A stretch of 64,000 nucleotides of DNA from Shewanella profunda (GCF_023283765.1 NZ_JAKILG010000001.1:157736-221735), one strand, 5' to 3'; shown: positions 28,828 to 38,412, counted from the stretch's first letter. Notes: generated by a model not told the origin, from the letters alone. Translations and numbers: made by a program.

Positions 28828-28854
28828 AAAGGTGAGCTTAGGGCTCACCTTTTT
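28828..28854 (+). terminator. Terminator between dsbC and recJ
   Basis: AAAGGTGAGC/GCTCACCTTT with a five-base loop runs into five Ts. It separates recJ from its usual upstream partner, so recJ expression would need readthrough or its own promoter. Confidence 0.85.
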
Positions 28855-28893
28855 GTTATCTTATTGCCACGATTTCATGAGAGTTTGAGTCCC

Positions 28894-30618
28894 TTGATCC
28901 ATAAGATAGTCCGTCGCCCAACCGTTGATGACAGCCATTTACCCGTCCATCTTCCGCCCCTATTAAAACAGCTTTATGCTCGCCGAGGCGTGATGCCCCA
29001 TGAGTGCGAGCTTGTGCTTCAAGGGCTTTTGCGCCCTGAAACCATGAAAGGCTTGGCCGAAGCCGCAGCCATTATTGCTGATGCCATGCAGGCGGATAAG
29101 TCGATTTTAATCGTCGGTGACTTTGATGCCGACGGCGCAACATCGACGAGTGTCTGTATGTTGGCGCTACGGATGGTAGGTGCAGTGAAAGTGGATTATT
29201 TGATCCCTAATCGCTTTGATTATGGTTATGGACTCAGCCCTGAAATTGTCGCTGTTGCCGCTTCGAAACAGGCTGAACTATTAATCACAGTTGATAATGG
29301 TATTTCATCGATTGACGGCGTTGCCGCAGCCAAAGCCTTTGGTATGCAAGTGGTGATTACCGACCATCATTTGCCTGGCCATGAGTTACCCGCTGCCGAT
29401 GCGATAGTGAACCCTAACCAACCGGGTTGTCCATTTGCCAGCAAATCGATTGCCGGTGTTGGCGTTGCCTTTTATTTGATGACGGCGCTAAGGGCAGAAT
29501 TGCGGACGCGAAACTGGTATCAATCCCGCGGCATCGCTGAGCCCAATTTAGGTACATTGCTCGATATCGTCGCCCTTGGCACAGTCGCCGATGTGGTGTC
29601 ACTCGATGCCAATAATCGTATTTTAGTCGAAGCGGGTTTACAGCGTGTGCGAGCGGGTCGTTGCCGTGTGGGTATTACCGCGCTGCTTGAAGTGGCGAAG
29701 CGAAATCCGGCGCGTATCGTCGCATCCGACTTTGGTTTTGCCGTCGGTCCAAGGCTTAATGCTGCGGGTCGCCTCGATGAAATGGCCTTAGGGGTCGAAA
29801 CGCTACTCTGCGAAGATATTATGCATGCGCGGCGAATGGCGGCCGAACTCGATGGTTTAAACCAAGAGCGCCGTGAGCTTGAAGTCGGTATGCAGCAGGA
29901 AGCCTTAAAAAGCCTAGAGCATTTAAAGCTCAACGAAGCCGAGTTACCTTGGGGTATCGCCTTATTTCAAGAGGATTGGCACCAAGGTGTGATCGGGATT
30001 TTGGCCTCGCGCATTAAGGATAAATACCACAGACCCGTGATTGCCTTTGCCGATGCAGGCAATGGTGACATTAAAGGTTCGGCGCGCTCCATCAAAGGGC
30101 TGCATATGCGCGACTTGTTGGAGTTAGTGAACACTCGCCATCCAGGATTGATTATCAAATTTGGCGGTCATGCGATGGCGGCCGGTTTATCGCTCAAGGC
30201 GGGCAGTTTTGCCACGTTTGCTAAGGCCTACGATGATGCGGTGCGTGAACTGCTGAAACCTGAGCTGCTAACGGGTGAACTTTGGTCCGATGGGGAACTC
30301 ACTCCTACAGAGTTAAATCTCGACATTGCCCAGTTGCTGCGAAGTGCAGGGCCTTGGGGACAAGCCTTCGAGGAGCCGTTATTCGATGGTTACTTTAGGA
30401 TAGTTCAGCAGCGAATTGTCGGTGAGCGTCATTTAAAGTTAGTGCTCGAAACCCAATGCGGCACAGTGATGCTCGATGCCATCGCCTTCAATGTGGATTT
30501 GCACACTTGGCCCGATGCGACCATTAATCATGCCCGTATTGTGTATAAACTCGATGTGAATGAGTATCGCGGCAATTTCTCGCTGCAGTTAATGGTTGAG
30601 CAAATCGAAGCTATGTAG
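28894..30618 (+). CDS. recJ: Single-stranded-DNA exonuclease RecJ
   Basis: RecJ degrades single-stranded DNA 5' to 3' in recombination and mismatch repair. DHH-family metal motifs are clear: GDFDADGATST, the DNG of TVDNGIS, and the DHH of ITDHHLPG. The DHHA1 glycine motif GGHAMAAG lies in the second domain, and an OB-like domain follows. No ATG is near the N-terminus. TTG 28894 (I-H-K-I-V...) gives 574 residues, close to the 577 of E. coli, with GAGAG upstream; TTG at 28864 or 28885 is also possible. The start choice is only moderately sure. Confidence 0.93.
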   Translation: MIHKIVRRPTVDDSHLPVHLPPLLKQLYARRGVMPHECELVLQGLLRPETMKGLAEAAAIIADAMQADKSILIVGDFDADGATSTSVCMLALRMVGAVKVDYLIPNRFDYGYGLSPEIVAVAASKQAELLITVDNGISSIDGVAAAKAFGMQVVITDHHLPGHELPAADAIVNPNQPGCPFASKSIAGVGVAFYLMTALRAELRTRNWYQSRGIAEPNLGTLLDIVALGTVADVVSLDANNRILVEAGLQRVRAGRCRVGITALLEVAKRNPARIVASDFGFAVGPRLNAAGRLDEMALGVETLLCEDIMHARRMAAELDGLNQERRELEVGMQQEALKSLEHLKLNEAELPWGIALFQEDWHQGVIGILASRIKDKYHRPVIAFADAGNGDIKGSARSIKGLHMRDLLELVNTRHPGLIIKFGGHAMAAGLSLKAGSFATFAKAYDDAVRELLKPELLTGELWSDGELTPTELNLDIAQLLRSAGPWGQAFEEPLFDGYFRIVQQRIVGERHLKLVLETQCGTVMLDAIAFNVDLHTWPDATINHARIVYKLDVNEYRGNFSLQLMVEQIEAM

Positions 30619-30714
30619 TTAAAGCAATATAACTGCAGGCTATGCAAAAGCAAATATGACGTTGTTCACGGGGCGCGATGCAATTTTGATGGAGTCAACA
30701 GACAAGGAGCTAAG

Positions 30715-31044
30715 TTGAAGCCAATAAATGACAAGACAATAAGACAGTTACTTAAACGCTTTGCTTGGATATATGTTGCTTGTCTTTTGATCCCACTCAT
30801 ATCGACCCTGCTGACCGATAAGGCGCAGGGGCAAGTGCTCATTGTTGGCATTTGGCCTGCTGCCTCATTGTTTTACTTTCTCACTTACCGTCATTTAGCT
30901 AAGTCTTTTAAAACTGAACTCAATCGCCATTTGGCCTTTAGTTACCACGGCGGCGGTACTCTAGCGGGGGCTTTGTATTCATTAGCTAAAGTGGTGTTAT
31001 TAGCTGTGGTATTTATGATATTTATCAGTGCGAGTAAAACCTGA
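30715..31044 (+). CDS. Small three-helix membrane protein, unknown
   Basis: This 109-residue protein has three hydrophobic segments at about 15-35, 41-57 and 83-105, and short basic loops. The start is TTG with a strong AAGGAG six bases upstream. It follows recJ by 96 bases in the same direction and precedes the GNAT gene by 35 bases, so the three may be cotranscribed. The family is not recognised. The similar arrangement of helices to small ATP synthase I-type proteins is noted but not supported by sequence. Confidence 0.7.
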   Translation: MKPINDKTIRQLLKRFAWIYVACLLIPLISTLLTDKAQGQVLIVGIWPAASLFYFLTYRHLAKSFKTELNRHLAFSYHGGGTLAGALYSLAKVVLLAVVFMIFISASKT

Positions 31045-31079
31045 ACTGGCGCTAACGCAAAATCACGGAGAAAGGGAAA

Positions 31080-31520
31080 ATGCAGCAGGAAATGGGATAC
31101 AGAGTCAGTAGAGATCAAACTGAAATGAATCTTGAGGTTATCCATGGTTTTATCAGTAACAGCTATTGGGCGCAGGGAATACCAAGGGCGCTGCTACAAA
31201 AAGCGTTAGCCAATAGTCTTTGTTTTGGGGTATTTGATAAGGATAATCAGCAAGTGGCCTTTGCCCGCTTAATCACAGATAAAGCCACTTTTGCTTACCT
31301 TGCCGATGTGTTTGTGCTTGAGTCGCACCGCGGCTTAGGCTTAAGTAAGTTGATGATGACAGCGATTCTCGAACATCCTGAATTACAAGGCTTAAGACGC
31401 ATAATGCTCGCCACCCGCGATGCCCATGGACTCTACGCCCAGTTTGGTTTTAAAGCGGTCGATACCCCTGAAATGTTAATGCAAATTCGGTTAGAAAATC
31501 CCTATCAATGCCTTAGTTAA
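31080..31520 (+). CDS. GNAT-family N-acetyltransferase
   Basis: GNAT enzymes transfer an acetyl group from acetyl-CoA to an amine. At 146 residues this is a single-domain member. The pyrophosphate-binding motif A is visible as VFVLESHRGLGLSKLMM (R-G-L-G-L), following the beta strand FAYLADVFV. The C-terminal AHGLYAQFGF is the typical motif B tyrosine region. The substrate cannot be told from the sequence. A bidirectional terminator follows, shared with convergent ahpF. Confidence 0.85.
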   Translation: MQQEMGYRVSRDQTEMNLEVIHGFISNSYWAQGIPRALLQKALANSLCFGVFDKDNQQVAFARLITDKATFAYLADVFVLESHRGLGLSKLMMTAILEHPELQGLRRIMLATRDAHGLYAQFGFKAVDTPEMLMQIRLENPYQCLS

Positions 31521-31524
31521 CATC

Positions 31525-31556
31525 AAAAAATAGCCAGCAAATGCTGGCTATTTTGA
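31525..31556. terminator. Bidirectional terminator between GNAT gene and ahpF
   Basis: TAGCCAGCA and TGCTGGCTA form a 9-bp stem, with an A-run on the left and a T-run on the right that also pair. It therefore serves transcripts from both sides. Confidence 0.88.
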
Positions 31557-31573
31557 TGTCCGTTGACGAAGCC

Positions 31574-33145
31574 TTAAGCTGCTTTGGTCGCGGCGGTCTC
31601 TTCATCGCTGTGGCGAATTAAGTAATCAAATGCGCCCAGTGATGCGGTTGCGCCGCTGCCCATGGCAATGATAATTTGCTTGAAAGGTGAGTTAGTGACA
31701 TCACCTGCGGCAAAAATACCTGGGACTGAGGTTTGTCCGCGCTCATCGACTATGATTTCGCTCCTTGGGGTTAAATCGATAGTGCCCTTCAACCATTCCG
31801 CATTCGGTACTAGCCCAATCTGCACGAAGATACCCGCAAGTGCTACATGGTGACCCTCGCCAGTGACTCTGTCTGTGTAGTTCAGGCCATTAACCCGAGT
31901 ACCATCGCCCGTCACTTCAGTCGTCATTGCTTGGGTAATTATTTTAATGTTACCCATAGAAGCCGCTTTACGTTGCAGTACATCGTCGGCGCGCAGGGTT
32001 TTATCAAACTCCAGCACAGTCACATGTTCTACTATGTTCGCAAGATCGATAGCCGCTTCGATACCTGAGTTACCGCCGCCGATCACCGCCACACGTTTGC
32101 CTTTAAATAACGGGCCATCACAATGTGGGCAGTATGCTACGCCTTTGCCGCGGTATTCTTTTTCGCCTGGGACGTTCATTTCACGCCAGCGCGCACCTGT
32201 GGCTAACAATATGGTACGGCTACGTAGCTTAGCGCCACTTGCCAGTTCAAGTTCGAACAAGCCATCTGTGTTTAGCGATACGGCTTTTTGGTTGTCCATG
32301 ATGTCGACTTCGTAGTCTCGTACATGGGCTTCAAGGTTTGCCACTAGTTTTGGACCTTCGGTCGCTTTGACCGAAATAAAGTTCTCGATACCGACAGTTT
32401 CAGCGACTTGTCCGCCAAACTTGTCGGCAACAATACCGGTGCGAAGTCCTTTACGTGCGGCATAAATAGCGGCTGCTGCGCCGGCTGGGCCGCCGCCAAC
32501 CACTAAGACTTCGAAGGGCGCTTTTTCATTAATTTCATCGGCCTTACGGCTTGCGGCATTGGTATCCAACTTATTTAAAATCTCGCCAATGCTGATACGA
32601 CCGGCTGCAAATACTTCGCCATTTAAGTAGACAGAAGGCACGGCCATAATATTACGGCTCGCCACTTCGTCTTGGAACAGGGCGCCGTCGATCATCACGT
32701 TAGTGATATTCGGGTTAATGGCCGCCATCATGTTCAATGCCTGTACTACATCAGGGCAGTTTTGGCAGGTCAGTGATACATAGGTTTCAAAGGCATATTT
32801 GCCTGGCAGATTGCGGATCTGCTCGATAATGTCATCGCTGAGTTTGATTGGGTGTCCACCCGTGTGCAGTAAGGCCAGCACGAGTGAGGTAAATTCGTGA
32901 CCCATAGGCAGACCAGCAAAGCTGATTTGCGTATTAAGCTGTGGATTAATCACTGTCATCGCAGGGGTGCGTTCGCCCTGAGTTTCCTTCAGGCTCACCA
33001 GAGAAGATAGGCTGACAATGTCATTGGCTAAGCTTTTTAATTCTTGAGACTTTTTGCTCTCATCTGCAGACACGACAAGTTCAACTGGTCTCTTGAGGTT
33101 TTGCAGATAGGTTTGCAGTTGATTTTTTAAATTCGTATCTAACAT
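31574..33145 (-). CDS. ahpF: Alkyl hydroperoxide reductase subunit F
   Basis: AhpF passes electrons from NADH through FAD and two dithiol centres to AhpC. The N-terminal double-thioredoxin domain carries CQNC (Cys127, Cys130). FAD binding is at [11 protein letters not shown] (about 216-226). The thioredoxin-reductase-like CPHC pair is Cys339/Cys342, and the NAD(P)-binding GGGNSG follows at about 356-361. Length (523) is usual. It lies 104 bases downstream of ahpC on the same strand, with a long hairpin in the gap. Confidence 0.96.
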   Translation of the reverse strand: MLDTNLKNQLQTYLQNLKRPVELVVSADESKKSQELKSLANDIVSLSSLVSLKETQGERTPAMTVINPQLNTQISFAGLPMGHEFTSLVLALLHTGGHPIKLSDDIIEQIRNLPGKYAFETYVSLTCQNCPDVVQALNMMAAINPNITNVMIDGALFQDEVASRNIMAVPSVYLNGEVFAAGRISIGEILNKLDTNAASRKADEINEKAPFEVLVVGGGPAGAAAAIYAARKGLRTGIVADKFGGQVAETVGIENFISVKATEGPKLVANLEAHVRDYEVDIMDNQKAVSLNTDGLFELELASGAKLRSRTILLATGARWREMNVPGEKEYRGKGVAYCPHCDGPLFKGKRVAVIGGGNSGIEAAIDLANIVEHVTVLEFDKTLRADDVLQRKAASMGNIKIITQAMTTEVTGDGTRVNGLNYTDRVTGEGHHVALAGIFVQIGLVPNAEWLKGTIDLTPRSEIIVDERGQTSVPGIFAAGDVTNSPFKQIIIAMGSGATASLGAFDYLIRHSDEETAATKAA

Positions 33146-33187
33146 GTGATGACTCCAAAATCGCTTAAAAGGGAGATATAAAGGGGT

Positions 33188-33226
33188 GCCAATCTAGACC
33201 CTTGCAGGGGGCGGGACTAGATTGGC
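33188..33226 (-). promoter_or_regulatory. Long hairpin in the ahpC-ahpF gap
   Basis: GCCAATCTAG and CTAGATTGGC form a perfect 10-bp stem, with CCC/GGG able to extend pairing inside the loop. There is no T-run. It could partly terminate or stabilise the ahpC mRNA so that AhpC is made in excess over AhpF. Confidence 0.55.
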
Positions 33227-33249
33227 GGGGTGATGCTTTGTGGACGAAA

Positions 33250-33819
33250 TTAGATTTTGCCAACTAGGTCTAAAGACGGTGCTAATGTTTCGTCACCTGG
33301 TTGCCATTTAGCTGGGCAAACTTCGCCATCGTGAGTTGCAACATATTGAGCTGCTTGAATTTTACGAACAAGCTCTTGAGCGCTACGGCCGATACCTAAA
33401 TCGTGCACTTCGCTGACCTTGATTTGGCCTTCTGGGTTAATCACGAAAGTACCACGCAGTGCTAAACCGTCTTCTTCAATCATCACGCCGAAGTTACGGC
33501 TGATAGTGCCTGTTGGGTCAGCCAGCATTGGGAAGTTGATCTTCTTGATGGTGTCTGACGTGTCATGCCACGCTTTGTGAGTAAAGTGTGTGTCAGTTGA
33601 TACTGAGTAAACTTCAACGCCCATACCTTGCAGTTTTTCGTAGTGATCTGCCATGTCGCCTAATTCTGTTGGGCAAACAAAGGTGAAGTCAGCAGGGTAG
33701 AAGAATACAACTGACCACTTACCTAACAGGTCTTGTTCAGTTACTGGAACGAACTCACCATTGTGGAATGCAGTGGCTTTGAATGGTTTGATTGTGCTGT
33801 TGATAATTGATTGAGTCAT
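33250..33819 (-). CDS. ahpC: Alkyl hydroperoxide reductase subunit C (2-Cys peroxiredoxin)
   Basis: AhpC reduces hydrogen peroxide and organic peroxides, forming a disulfide that AhpF resolves. The 189 residues show the peroxidatic Cys49 in FTFVCPTE and the resolving Cys168 in GEVCPAKW. The GGLG-type loop region and the C-terminal tail are those of a sensitive typical 2-Cys peroxiredoxin. Gene order ahpC then ahpF is standard. OxyR control is usual for the family, but I could not find a clean OxyR site upstream. Confidence 0.97.
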   Translation of the reverse strand: MTQSIINSTIKPFKATAFHNGEFVPVTEQDLLGKWSVVFFYPADFTFVCPTELGDMADHYEKLQGMGVEVYSVSTDTHFTHKAWHDTSDTIKKINFPMLADPTGTISRNFGVMIEEDGLALRGTFVINPEGQIKVSEVHDLGIGRSAQELVRKIQAAQYVATHDGEVCPAKWQPGDETLAPSLDLVGKI

Positions 33820-34063
33820 TTTATGCTTCCATTGAGTTGATGATTGCTTAAGTTCATAACGAGGACGTTTGCCTGTGCCCCGTCGATGTAAAGCATATTA
33901 CCGATTCGATACTTAATAAGATAACGGATAAAAGCTATCATCCTAATCGATTTACTAGAATCAGGATAAGCTCGGACTGAAATCAATTGGGTTATCCACG
34001 ACTGGCGCGGGTTTGGTGCTGGTAGGTTGTTTTACTGAACATGGGGCGAGACAAATTACGGGC
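33820..34063. promoter_or_regulatory. ahpC upstream region
   Basis: About 240 bases between pepA-like and ahpC genes. The AT-rich part at about 33895-33960 has several GATA/CTAT-type tetramers (33908, 33920, 33935) that recall OxyR sites, but their spacing does not fit the four-element OxyR pattern. The promoter is probably here. Confidence 0.35.
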
Positions 34064-34093
34064 ATAAAAAAAGGGATATCAGTGATATCCCTT
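34064..34093 (-). terminator. Terminator of the M17 aminopeptidase gene
   Basis: AAGGGATATC/GATATCCCTT with a 3-base loop is followed by a run of Ts on the minus strand. Confidence 0.88.
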
Positions 34094-34136
34094 AAAACAT
34101 AAATTCAATTAAAACAAGATACTGCTGTTCTAGATT

Positions 34137-35672
34137 CTAGTTCTGCGCTTTTGGCTGAGTTAACCAAGTGCTGAGTAAACGCACACCGTAGCCTGTCGCC
34201 CCCGCGGGCACAACCGCGGTATCGGTCGCGGTTAAGGCATTGCCCGCGATATCGAGGTGCGCCCAAGGCTGTTCGCCCGCAAAGCGTTTTAAAAACATAG
34301 CGGCAGAGGATGCACCTGCGCTGCCTTCTTTGCCTGTGTTTTTCAAATCTGCAATGGTAGATTTTAGTTCTTCATCGTAGGCTTGATCTAAGGGTAAGCG
34401 CCAAACCTTCTCACCAACCTGTTGACCTGCATAGGTAAGTTGCTGCACCAAAGGCTCTGAATCCGTAAATAAGCCAGAGTAAACGCTACCTAACGCACTC
34501 ACTTTTGACCCCGTCAGTGTTGCAACATCGATAATCACCGATGGCTTATAATTTTCACGGGCATACCAGAGGCCATCGGCCAGCACTAAGCGACCTTCGC
34601 CGTCGGTATTGAGCACTTCAACCGTTAAACCTTGGGCAGTTTTAATCACATCTCCTGGAATCATCGCATGGCCCGATACCATGTTTTCTGCCATGGGCAT
34701 AATGGCAACGACGTTTACAGGGGCTTTTTGAATTGCCATCGCTTTAACCGTGCCAAGTACAGTGGCTGCACCCGCCATATCCGACTTCATGCGGGCGATT
34801 GAAGTGCCCGTAGCTTTAATATTGTAACCGCCAGAGTCAAAGGTGATACCTTTGCCGACTAGTGCAATCGGGGCGTCTTTACTGCCTGGCCAATGGGCGA
34901 CCACTAACTTAGGTGGACGTTCACTCCCTTTGCCTACCGCCGCTAATGCACCAAGGTTTAACCGCTCGATATCTTTAGCTTCTAATACCGTGACTTTAAC
35001 CCCGAGGGATTTAAGTTTTCTCGCCTCATTGGCAAAGCTTTCGGGGTACATAATCCCCGCAGGGGCATTGGTGAGATCGCGCGCTAAAAACACACCCGCT
35101 TCAACCGCCTGTAGATTTTTATGGTGTTTTTGGTTGGCACTTAAATCATCGACTGCAATTTGATAGTTCTTTTCGGCATGGGTGCTTGCCTTGAATTGGG
35201 TATAACGGTAACTGCGTAGCTCAATACCGTGGGCAAGCTCAGAGGCAAATAGCGGCATAGCACTTAAGCCTTTGCTGAGTACGCGAACACTGGTTTGCGG
35301 AACAGTTTCGAGCTTAGCTGCCAGATTACCTCCGATAGTATTAATATCACCGGGGGTTAATGATGTTGCATCACCAATCCCCACCAATAATACCCGTTTA
35401 GCACCAATTTCGCTCGGTACTAAAATCTCTAAAATTTCCCCTTGTTTGCCCGCAAAACTGTTATCAGCCGTGGCAAGGTTTAACTGATCTTGGGTCGACT
35501 GAGGTAAAAAATCGATACCATAGGTGGTGGAATCAGCACTTTGGAATAGCACTAATGTATCTGAGCTGAGTGAACTACGAGTGTCAAAACTAAAAATTTC
35601 TGCGTTCGCATTGACAGTGTTAAGGCAGGCCAGCGTAATAAGGCTTAACATCAATTTATTATTATTTTTCAT
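34137..35672 (-). CDS. Secreted leucyl aminopeptidase (M17, PepA-like)
   Basis: M17 enzymes remove N-terminal amino acids using two metal ions. This 511-residue member begins with a Sec signal peptide (LMLSLITLACLNTVNANA), so it acts in the periplasm or outside, unlike cytosolic PepA. The catalytic core shows VGKGITFDSGG (Lys and Asp ligands), MKSDMAGAA and the family signature as NTDGEGRL. The usual signature is NTDAEGRL, so Ala is replaced by Gly. All metal-binding acids remain, so activity is expected. The gene has its own terminator. Confidence 0.9.
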   Translation of the reverse strand: MKNNNKLMLSLITLACLNTVNANAEIFSFDTRSSLSSDTLVLFQSADSTTYGIDFLPQSTQDQLNLATADNSFAGKQGEILEILVPSEIGAKRVLLVGIGDATSLTPGDINTIGGNLAAKLETVPQTSVRVLSKGLSAMPLFASELAHGIELRSYRYTQFKASTHAEKNYQIAVDDLSANQKHHKNLQAVEAGVFLARDLTNAPAGIMYPESFANEARKLKSLGVKVTVLEAKDIERLNLGALAAVGKGSERPPKLVVAHWPGSKDAPIALVGKGITFDSGGYNIKATGTSIARMKSDMAGAATVLGTVKAMAIQKAPVNVVAIMPMAENMVSGHAMIPGDVIKTAQGLTVEVLNTDGEGRLVLADGLWYARENYKPSVIIDVATLTGSKVSALGSVYSGLFTDSEPLVQQLTYAGQQVGEKVWRLPLDQAYDEELKSTIADLKNTGKEGSAGASSAAMFLKRFAGEQPWAHLDIAGNALTATDTAVVPAGATGYGVRLLSTWLTQPKAQN

Positions 35673-35761
35673 GGTGACAGCTCATATCATGGGAGTGTGA
35701 GAAGAATATCAAAGCTCAGCCTTAGGGTTAACTAATTTAAGCTATTTTGCTGATATTAATC

Positions 35762-36505
35762 TTAAATCCAAGGTCCAAAGCGTGTCAGTGATCGCTCAAG
35801 GGCAAAGCCCAATGGTTGCGATAGCGATTGAGCACTATTCTTGAGGGCCGAGGTACCTAAAAGTTGTGGCGATTGACTGGCAAAAATCACCCAATTGCCG
35901 CCGCCCGTCAGGCAAGCGTTCACATGGGCAAAGTGTTGTTGTAAGTCGGCTAATAATTCGCGATTTTGGCTATGCTCTTTCCAGCAATTGAGCACTAAAT
36001 ACCCATTGGGTTTAATGAGCTGCGTGCATTGTCCGAGAAACACTGGAGAGAACTGCCCAGTTTCAACCCCTTTAGCACTGTAGATATCGGCAAAAATCAC
36101 ATCGACTTTTTTATGATCACCCTCGGCCAAAAAGGCAATAGCATCACCGTTGATAAGATTAAGTTTTTTACCTATCGGTAATTGGAAATAACGCTTGGCT
36201 AACTCGATAACTGCAGGACGCAATTCTACCGCAGTGAGTTTTATCGCCGCATCGAAATGGCGCAGGGCGTGAATAATTGCGCCACCGCCTAAACCGAGTA
36301 CGATAGCGCTTTTAGGTTTACAAAACAGCAGCACTAACAACATGGCCTGCACATAGGTGTGTTGTGGAATATGCGGCGCAGCCTTGAGAATTTTACTCTG
36401 CTCGTCATTATCCCCAAAGGACAGTATTCGTGAGTCGTCGTAATCGAGCACGCGAATTGGGCCAAACGAATCTTGGGTTTCATGTAAGAGGGTAGAATCG
36501 ACCAT
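35762..36505 (-). CDS. Spermidine-synthase-like methyltransferase-fold protein
   Basis: The 247-residue protein has the spermidine synthase/Rossmann pattern: glycine motif VLGLGGGAI (about 69-77), acidic end of the second strand in VELRPAVIELAKRYF, and FADIYSA in place of the catalytic DxxDP segment. It lacks the N-terminal beta-barrel residues that bind putrescine in true SpeE. Annotation pipelines usually call such proteins spermidine synthase, but polyamine transfer is doubtful here. It lies 89 bases upstream of the aminopeptidase gene on the same strand. Confidence 0.7.
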   Translation of the reverse strand: MVDSTLLHETQDSFGPIRVLDYDDSRILSFGDNDEQSKILKAAPHIPQHTYVQAMLLVLLFCKPKSAIVLGLGGGAIIHALRHFDAAIKLTAVELRPAVIELAKRYFQLPIGKKLNLINGDAIAFLAEGDHKKVDVIFADIYSAKGVETGQFSPVFLGQCTQLIKPNGYLVLNCWKEHSQNRELLADLQQHFAHVNACLTGGGNWVIFASQSPQLLGTSALKNSAQSLSQPLGFALERSLTRFGPWI

Positions 36506-36607
36506 AGTGTGTTGTTACTCTGTTTGCTGCTTGGCTTGTTTGCGGGTGGTATAACTGGTTACGCAAAAAAGTTAGAATTCAGACGGTTTCAAAATTGAGT
36601 GGCTATT

Positions 36608-37153
36608 ATGACAAATCAAATCCTGCTTGCCTGTATTTATATTGCAGTGTTTATCTTTTTACAGCGCGCCTTGACCCATTGGGTAAGAAAACTTGCACAG
36701 TTGAAGCAGGTAAGCGTGGCACGTACCAGTTTAGTCACACGGTTTATCTCCTATGTGATGTTTTTTATTACGCTTTCACTGATGGCTGTCTCGCTCGGTC
36801 TTGGTTATCAGGATGTATCGCTATTCGTGTCCTCTGCCTTTGCGGTTATGGGCGTTGCTTTAGTCGCCCAGTGGTCGATTTTGAGTAACTTAACGTCTGG
36901 CGTATTGATCTTCTTCGTGTTTCCCTATCGCATTGGTGAACGTATTCGAGTGGTCGATAAGGATGAAGATATCAGTGGTGTGATTATCGAAATCGCGCTG
37001 TTCCATGTGCTAATTCACCGTGATAACGGCGATACCATCACTTACCCCAATAACTTAATGTTGCAAAAAGCAGTATTAAAGCTGTCCGATCAGAGCTCAC
37101 TTGCCGAGCGTCAGGCTTTACTTGAGGGGAAGAAGAAGTTTGATCTTGAGTAA
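36608..37153 (+). CDS. Small MscS-family mechanosensitive channel
   Basis: About 181 residues hold two to three membrane helices and the MscS beta domain. The pore-lining stretch is glycine/alanine-rich (FAVMGVALVAQW, then SNLTSGVLIFF). Then come PYRIGERI and YPNNLML, typical of the family's middle domain. The usual C-terminal alpha/beta vestibule domain is missing, so this is a short version. I chose ATG 36608; a GTG at 36599 is in frame. Channels of this type release solutes during osmotic downshock. Confidence 0.85.
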   Translation: MTNQILLACIYIAVFIFLQRALTHWVRKLAQLKQVSVARTSLVTRFISYVMFFITLSLMAVSLGLGYQDVSLFVSSAFAVMGVALVAQWSILSNLTSGVLIFFVFPYRIGERIRVVDKDEDISGVIIEIALFHVLIHRDNGDTITYPNNLMLQKAVLKLSDQSSLAERQALLEGKKKFDLE

Positions 37154-37246
37154 TTGGAGTTGTTATTTTGTAATGGGTTGGGTGGGATTTTGATGCTGAC
37201 ATCCGGCTTCGTTCTACCTAAATGCATTTAGTCAGTGACACTCCGA

Positions 37247-37292
37247 GTAGTGGTCAACTAAATTTAGCCACGGCTTTAGAATCTAACTAAAA
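37247..37292 (-). mobile_element. Relic of an IS3-family element end (about 46 bp)
   Basis: Starting at GTAGTGGTCAACTAAATTT, about 46 bases match the reverse complement of 44050-44093 with only three or four differences. That second site is the transposase 3' end plus terminal repeat of an IS3-family element. Here only the tip remains, in opposite orientation, in the gap between mscS and a small membrane-protein gene. Confidence 0.75.
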
Positions 37293-37316
37293 CCTTAATC
37301 ATGCTTAAGGTTTTAG
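37287..37316. terminator. Bidirectional hairpin terminator
   Basis: CTAAAACCTTAA and its exact complement form a 12-bp stem around TCATGC. It lies just past the minus-strand gene ending at 37335. The left arm touches the IS relic. Confidence 0.75.
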
Positions 37317-37334
37317 TCTTAGTTGAAAGCTGTA

Positions 37335-37622
37335 CTATTTTAACGATGCAATATAGGCTTCTGACTTTTGGCGGTAAGATTCTTCGAAGGCAATGATAGC
37401 AGCTATGATACCGGAGCCCAAAAGCACTTGTAGGGAGGGGATAAGCGTTGCTATGCCCACAGTCGACCAAAAGTTAAGGCCAAGTCCGCGTGTCATCCAA
37501 AACTGACTTGCTAGGCCAATCAATGAAAGCGCGACGGCTAACAGCGAAATAACGGTTGTTACTCGGGTAATCATTAACAGTAACGCTAAGTTTTTTGAGG
37601 ATAAATTTTTATAGGGTTTCAT
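37335..37622 (-). CDS. Small two-helix membrane protein, unknown
   Basis: The 95-residue protein has two or three hydrophobic segments (ITRVTTVISLLAVALSLIGLA cut short here, and LQVLLGSGIIAAIIAF) and a charged C-terminus (EESYRQKSEAY). No family is recognised. The ATG has only a weak purine-rich ribosome site. It stands alone: the next gene upstream on this strand ends 53 bases before its start codon. Confidence 0.6.
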   Translation of the reverse strand: MKPYKNLSSKNLALLLMITRVTTVISLLAVALSLIGLASQFWMTRGLGLNFWSTVGIATLIPSLQVLLGSGIIAAIIAFEESYRQKSEAYIASLK

Positions 37623-37674
37623 TTCTTCGACTCTTTCCTTAAGTATTTAATATCGTATATGGTTAATTTCTGAC

Positions 37675-38412
37675 CTAGCGAAGCACTCTTTGAAAAAACG
37701 CCACAGCTTGCAGGTACATTTGCAGTGCCAATGCGGGATCATAGCGTTCACCTTCATCGCGCATAAAGGCGTGTTGGGCGTTGACTTCAAGCCAAGTGAA
37801 ATTGCGATTCAGCGCCATTAATTGCTGGTGGATTAATACTCGACCCTCTGGCGATACATGGGGGTCTTGCTTGCCAAACACTATCACTAATTCCCCTTGA
37901 ATATCACCGCTGCGGCTCAGAGAATCATTACCGTAGGCGCACGGCAGAGTATTGGAATGAATATCGGTTGGGTAAAGGCAAAATGCCCCGAGAATCGAAG
38001 GGTTGAGCGCGGCGCGGTAGGCTAGGTGACCGCCGATACACACTCCCATGCTGCCAACTTTGCCGTTGCAATAGCTTTGCTGAGTGGCAAAATCGATCAG
38101 TGCTTGGGTGTCGCTATCATGGTGTTCTAAAGGCTTGGCAAATTTATCGGCGTTGCCCTTGTCTTTACCCGGATCATCGTAGGCCAGCACGGTGCCTATG
38201 GGATTGAGTTCATGAAATACTTCAGGCACTAATACGGCAAAACCATGGCCTGCAAGAATAGTGGCGGTGCGGGCGATGGGTGCGGTTTGCTGAAATATCT
38301 CGGAGTAGAAGATGATGCAAGGGAACTGCCCTTGTGCATCAGGGCGGTAGACATAGGTTCGCATCAGCCCTGATGGCGTGGAGATATCCTGAGTTTCCTG
38401 AGTGACTAGCAT
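37675..38412 (-). CDS. Dienelactone hydrolase family protein
   Basis: This alpha/beta hydrolase (245 residues from the ATG at 38412, which has AGAGGG eight bases upstream) shows a cysteine nucleophile in GVCIGGH, an Asp in GKQDPH and a His in AQHAFMRDEG, the Cys-Asp-His triad of dienelactone hydrolases. It has no signal peptide. No aromatic-degradation genes are nearby, so the natural substrate is probably another lactone or ester. It lies downstream of ldhA with a 68-base gap on the same strand. Confidence 0.88.
   Translation of the reverse strand: MLVTQETQDISTPSGLMRTYVYRPDAQGQFPCIIFYSEIFQQTAPIARTATILAGHGFAVLVPEVFHELNPIGTVLAYDDPGKDKGNADKFAKPLEHHDSDTQALIDFATQQSYCNGKVGSMGVCIGGHLAYRAALNPSILGAFCLYPTDIHSNTLPCAYGNDSLSRSGDIQGELVIVFGKQDPHVSPEGRVLIHQQLMALNRNFTWLEVNAQHAFMRDEGERYDPALALQMYLQAVAFFQRVLR

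Noticed and set aside
33895..33960. GATA/CTAT tetramers resembling an OxyR site upstream of ahpC
   Set aside because: The spacings (8, 11 and 7 bases) do not match the regular four-element OxyR pattern; left as an unproven region.
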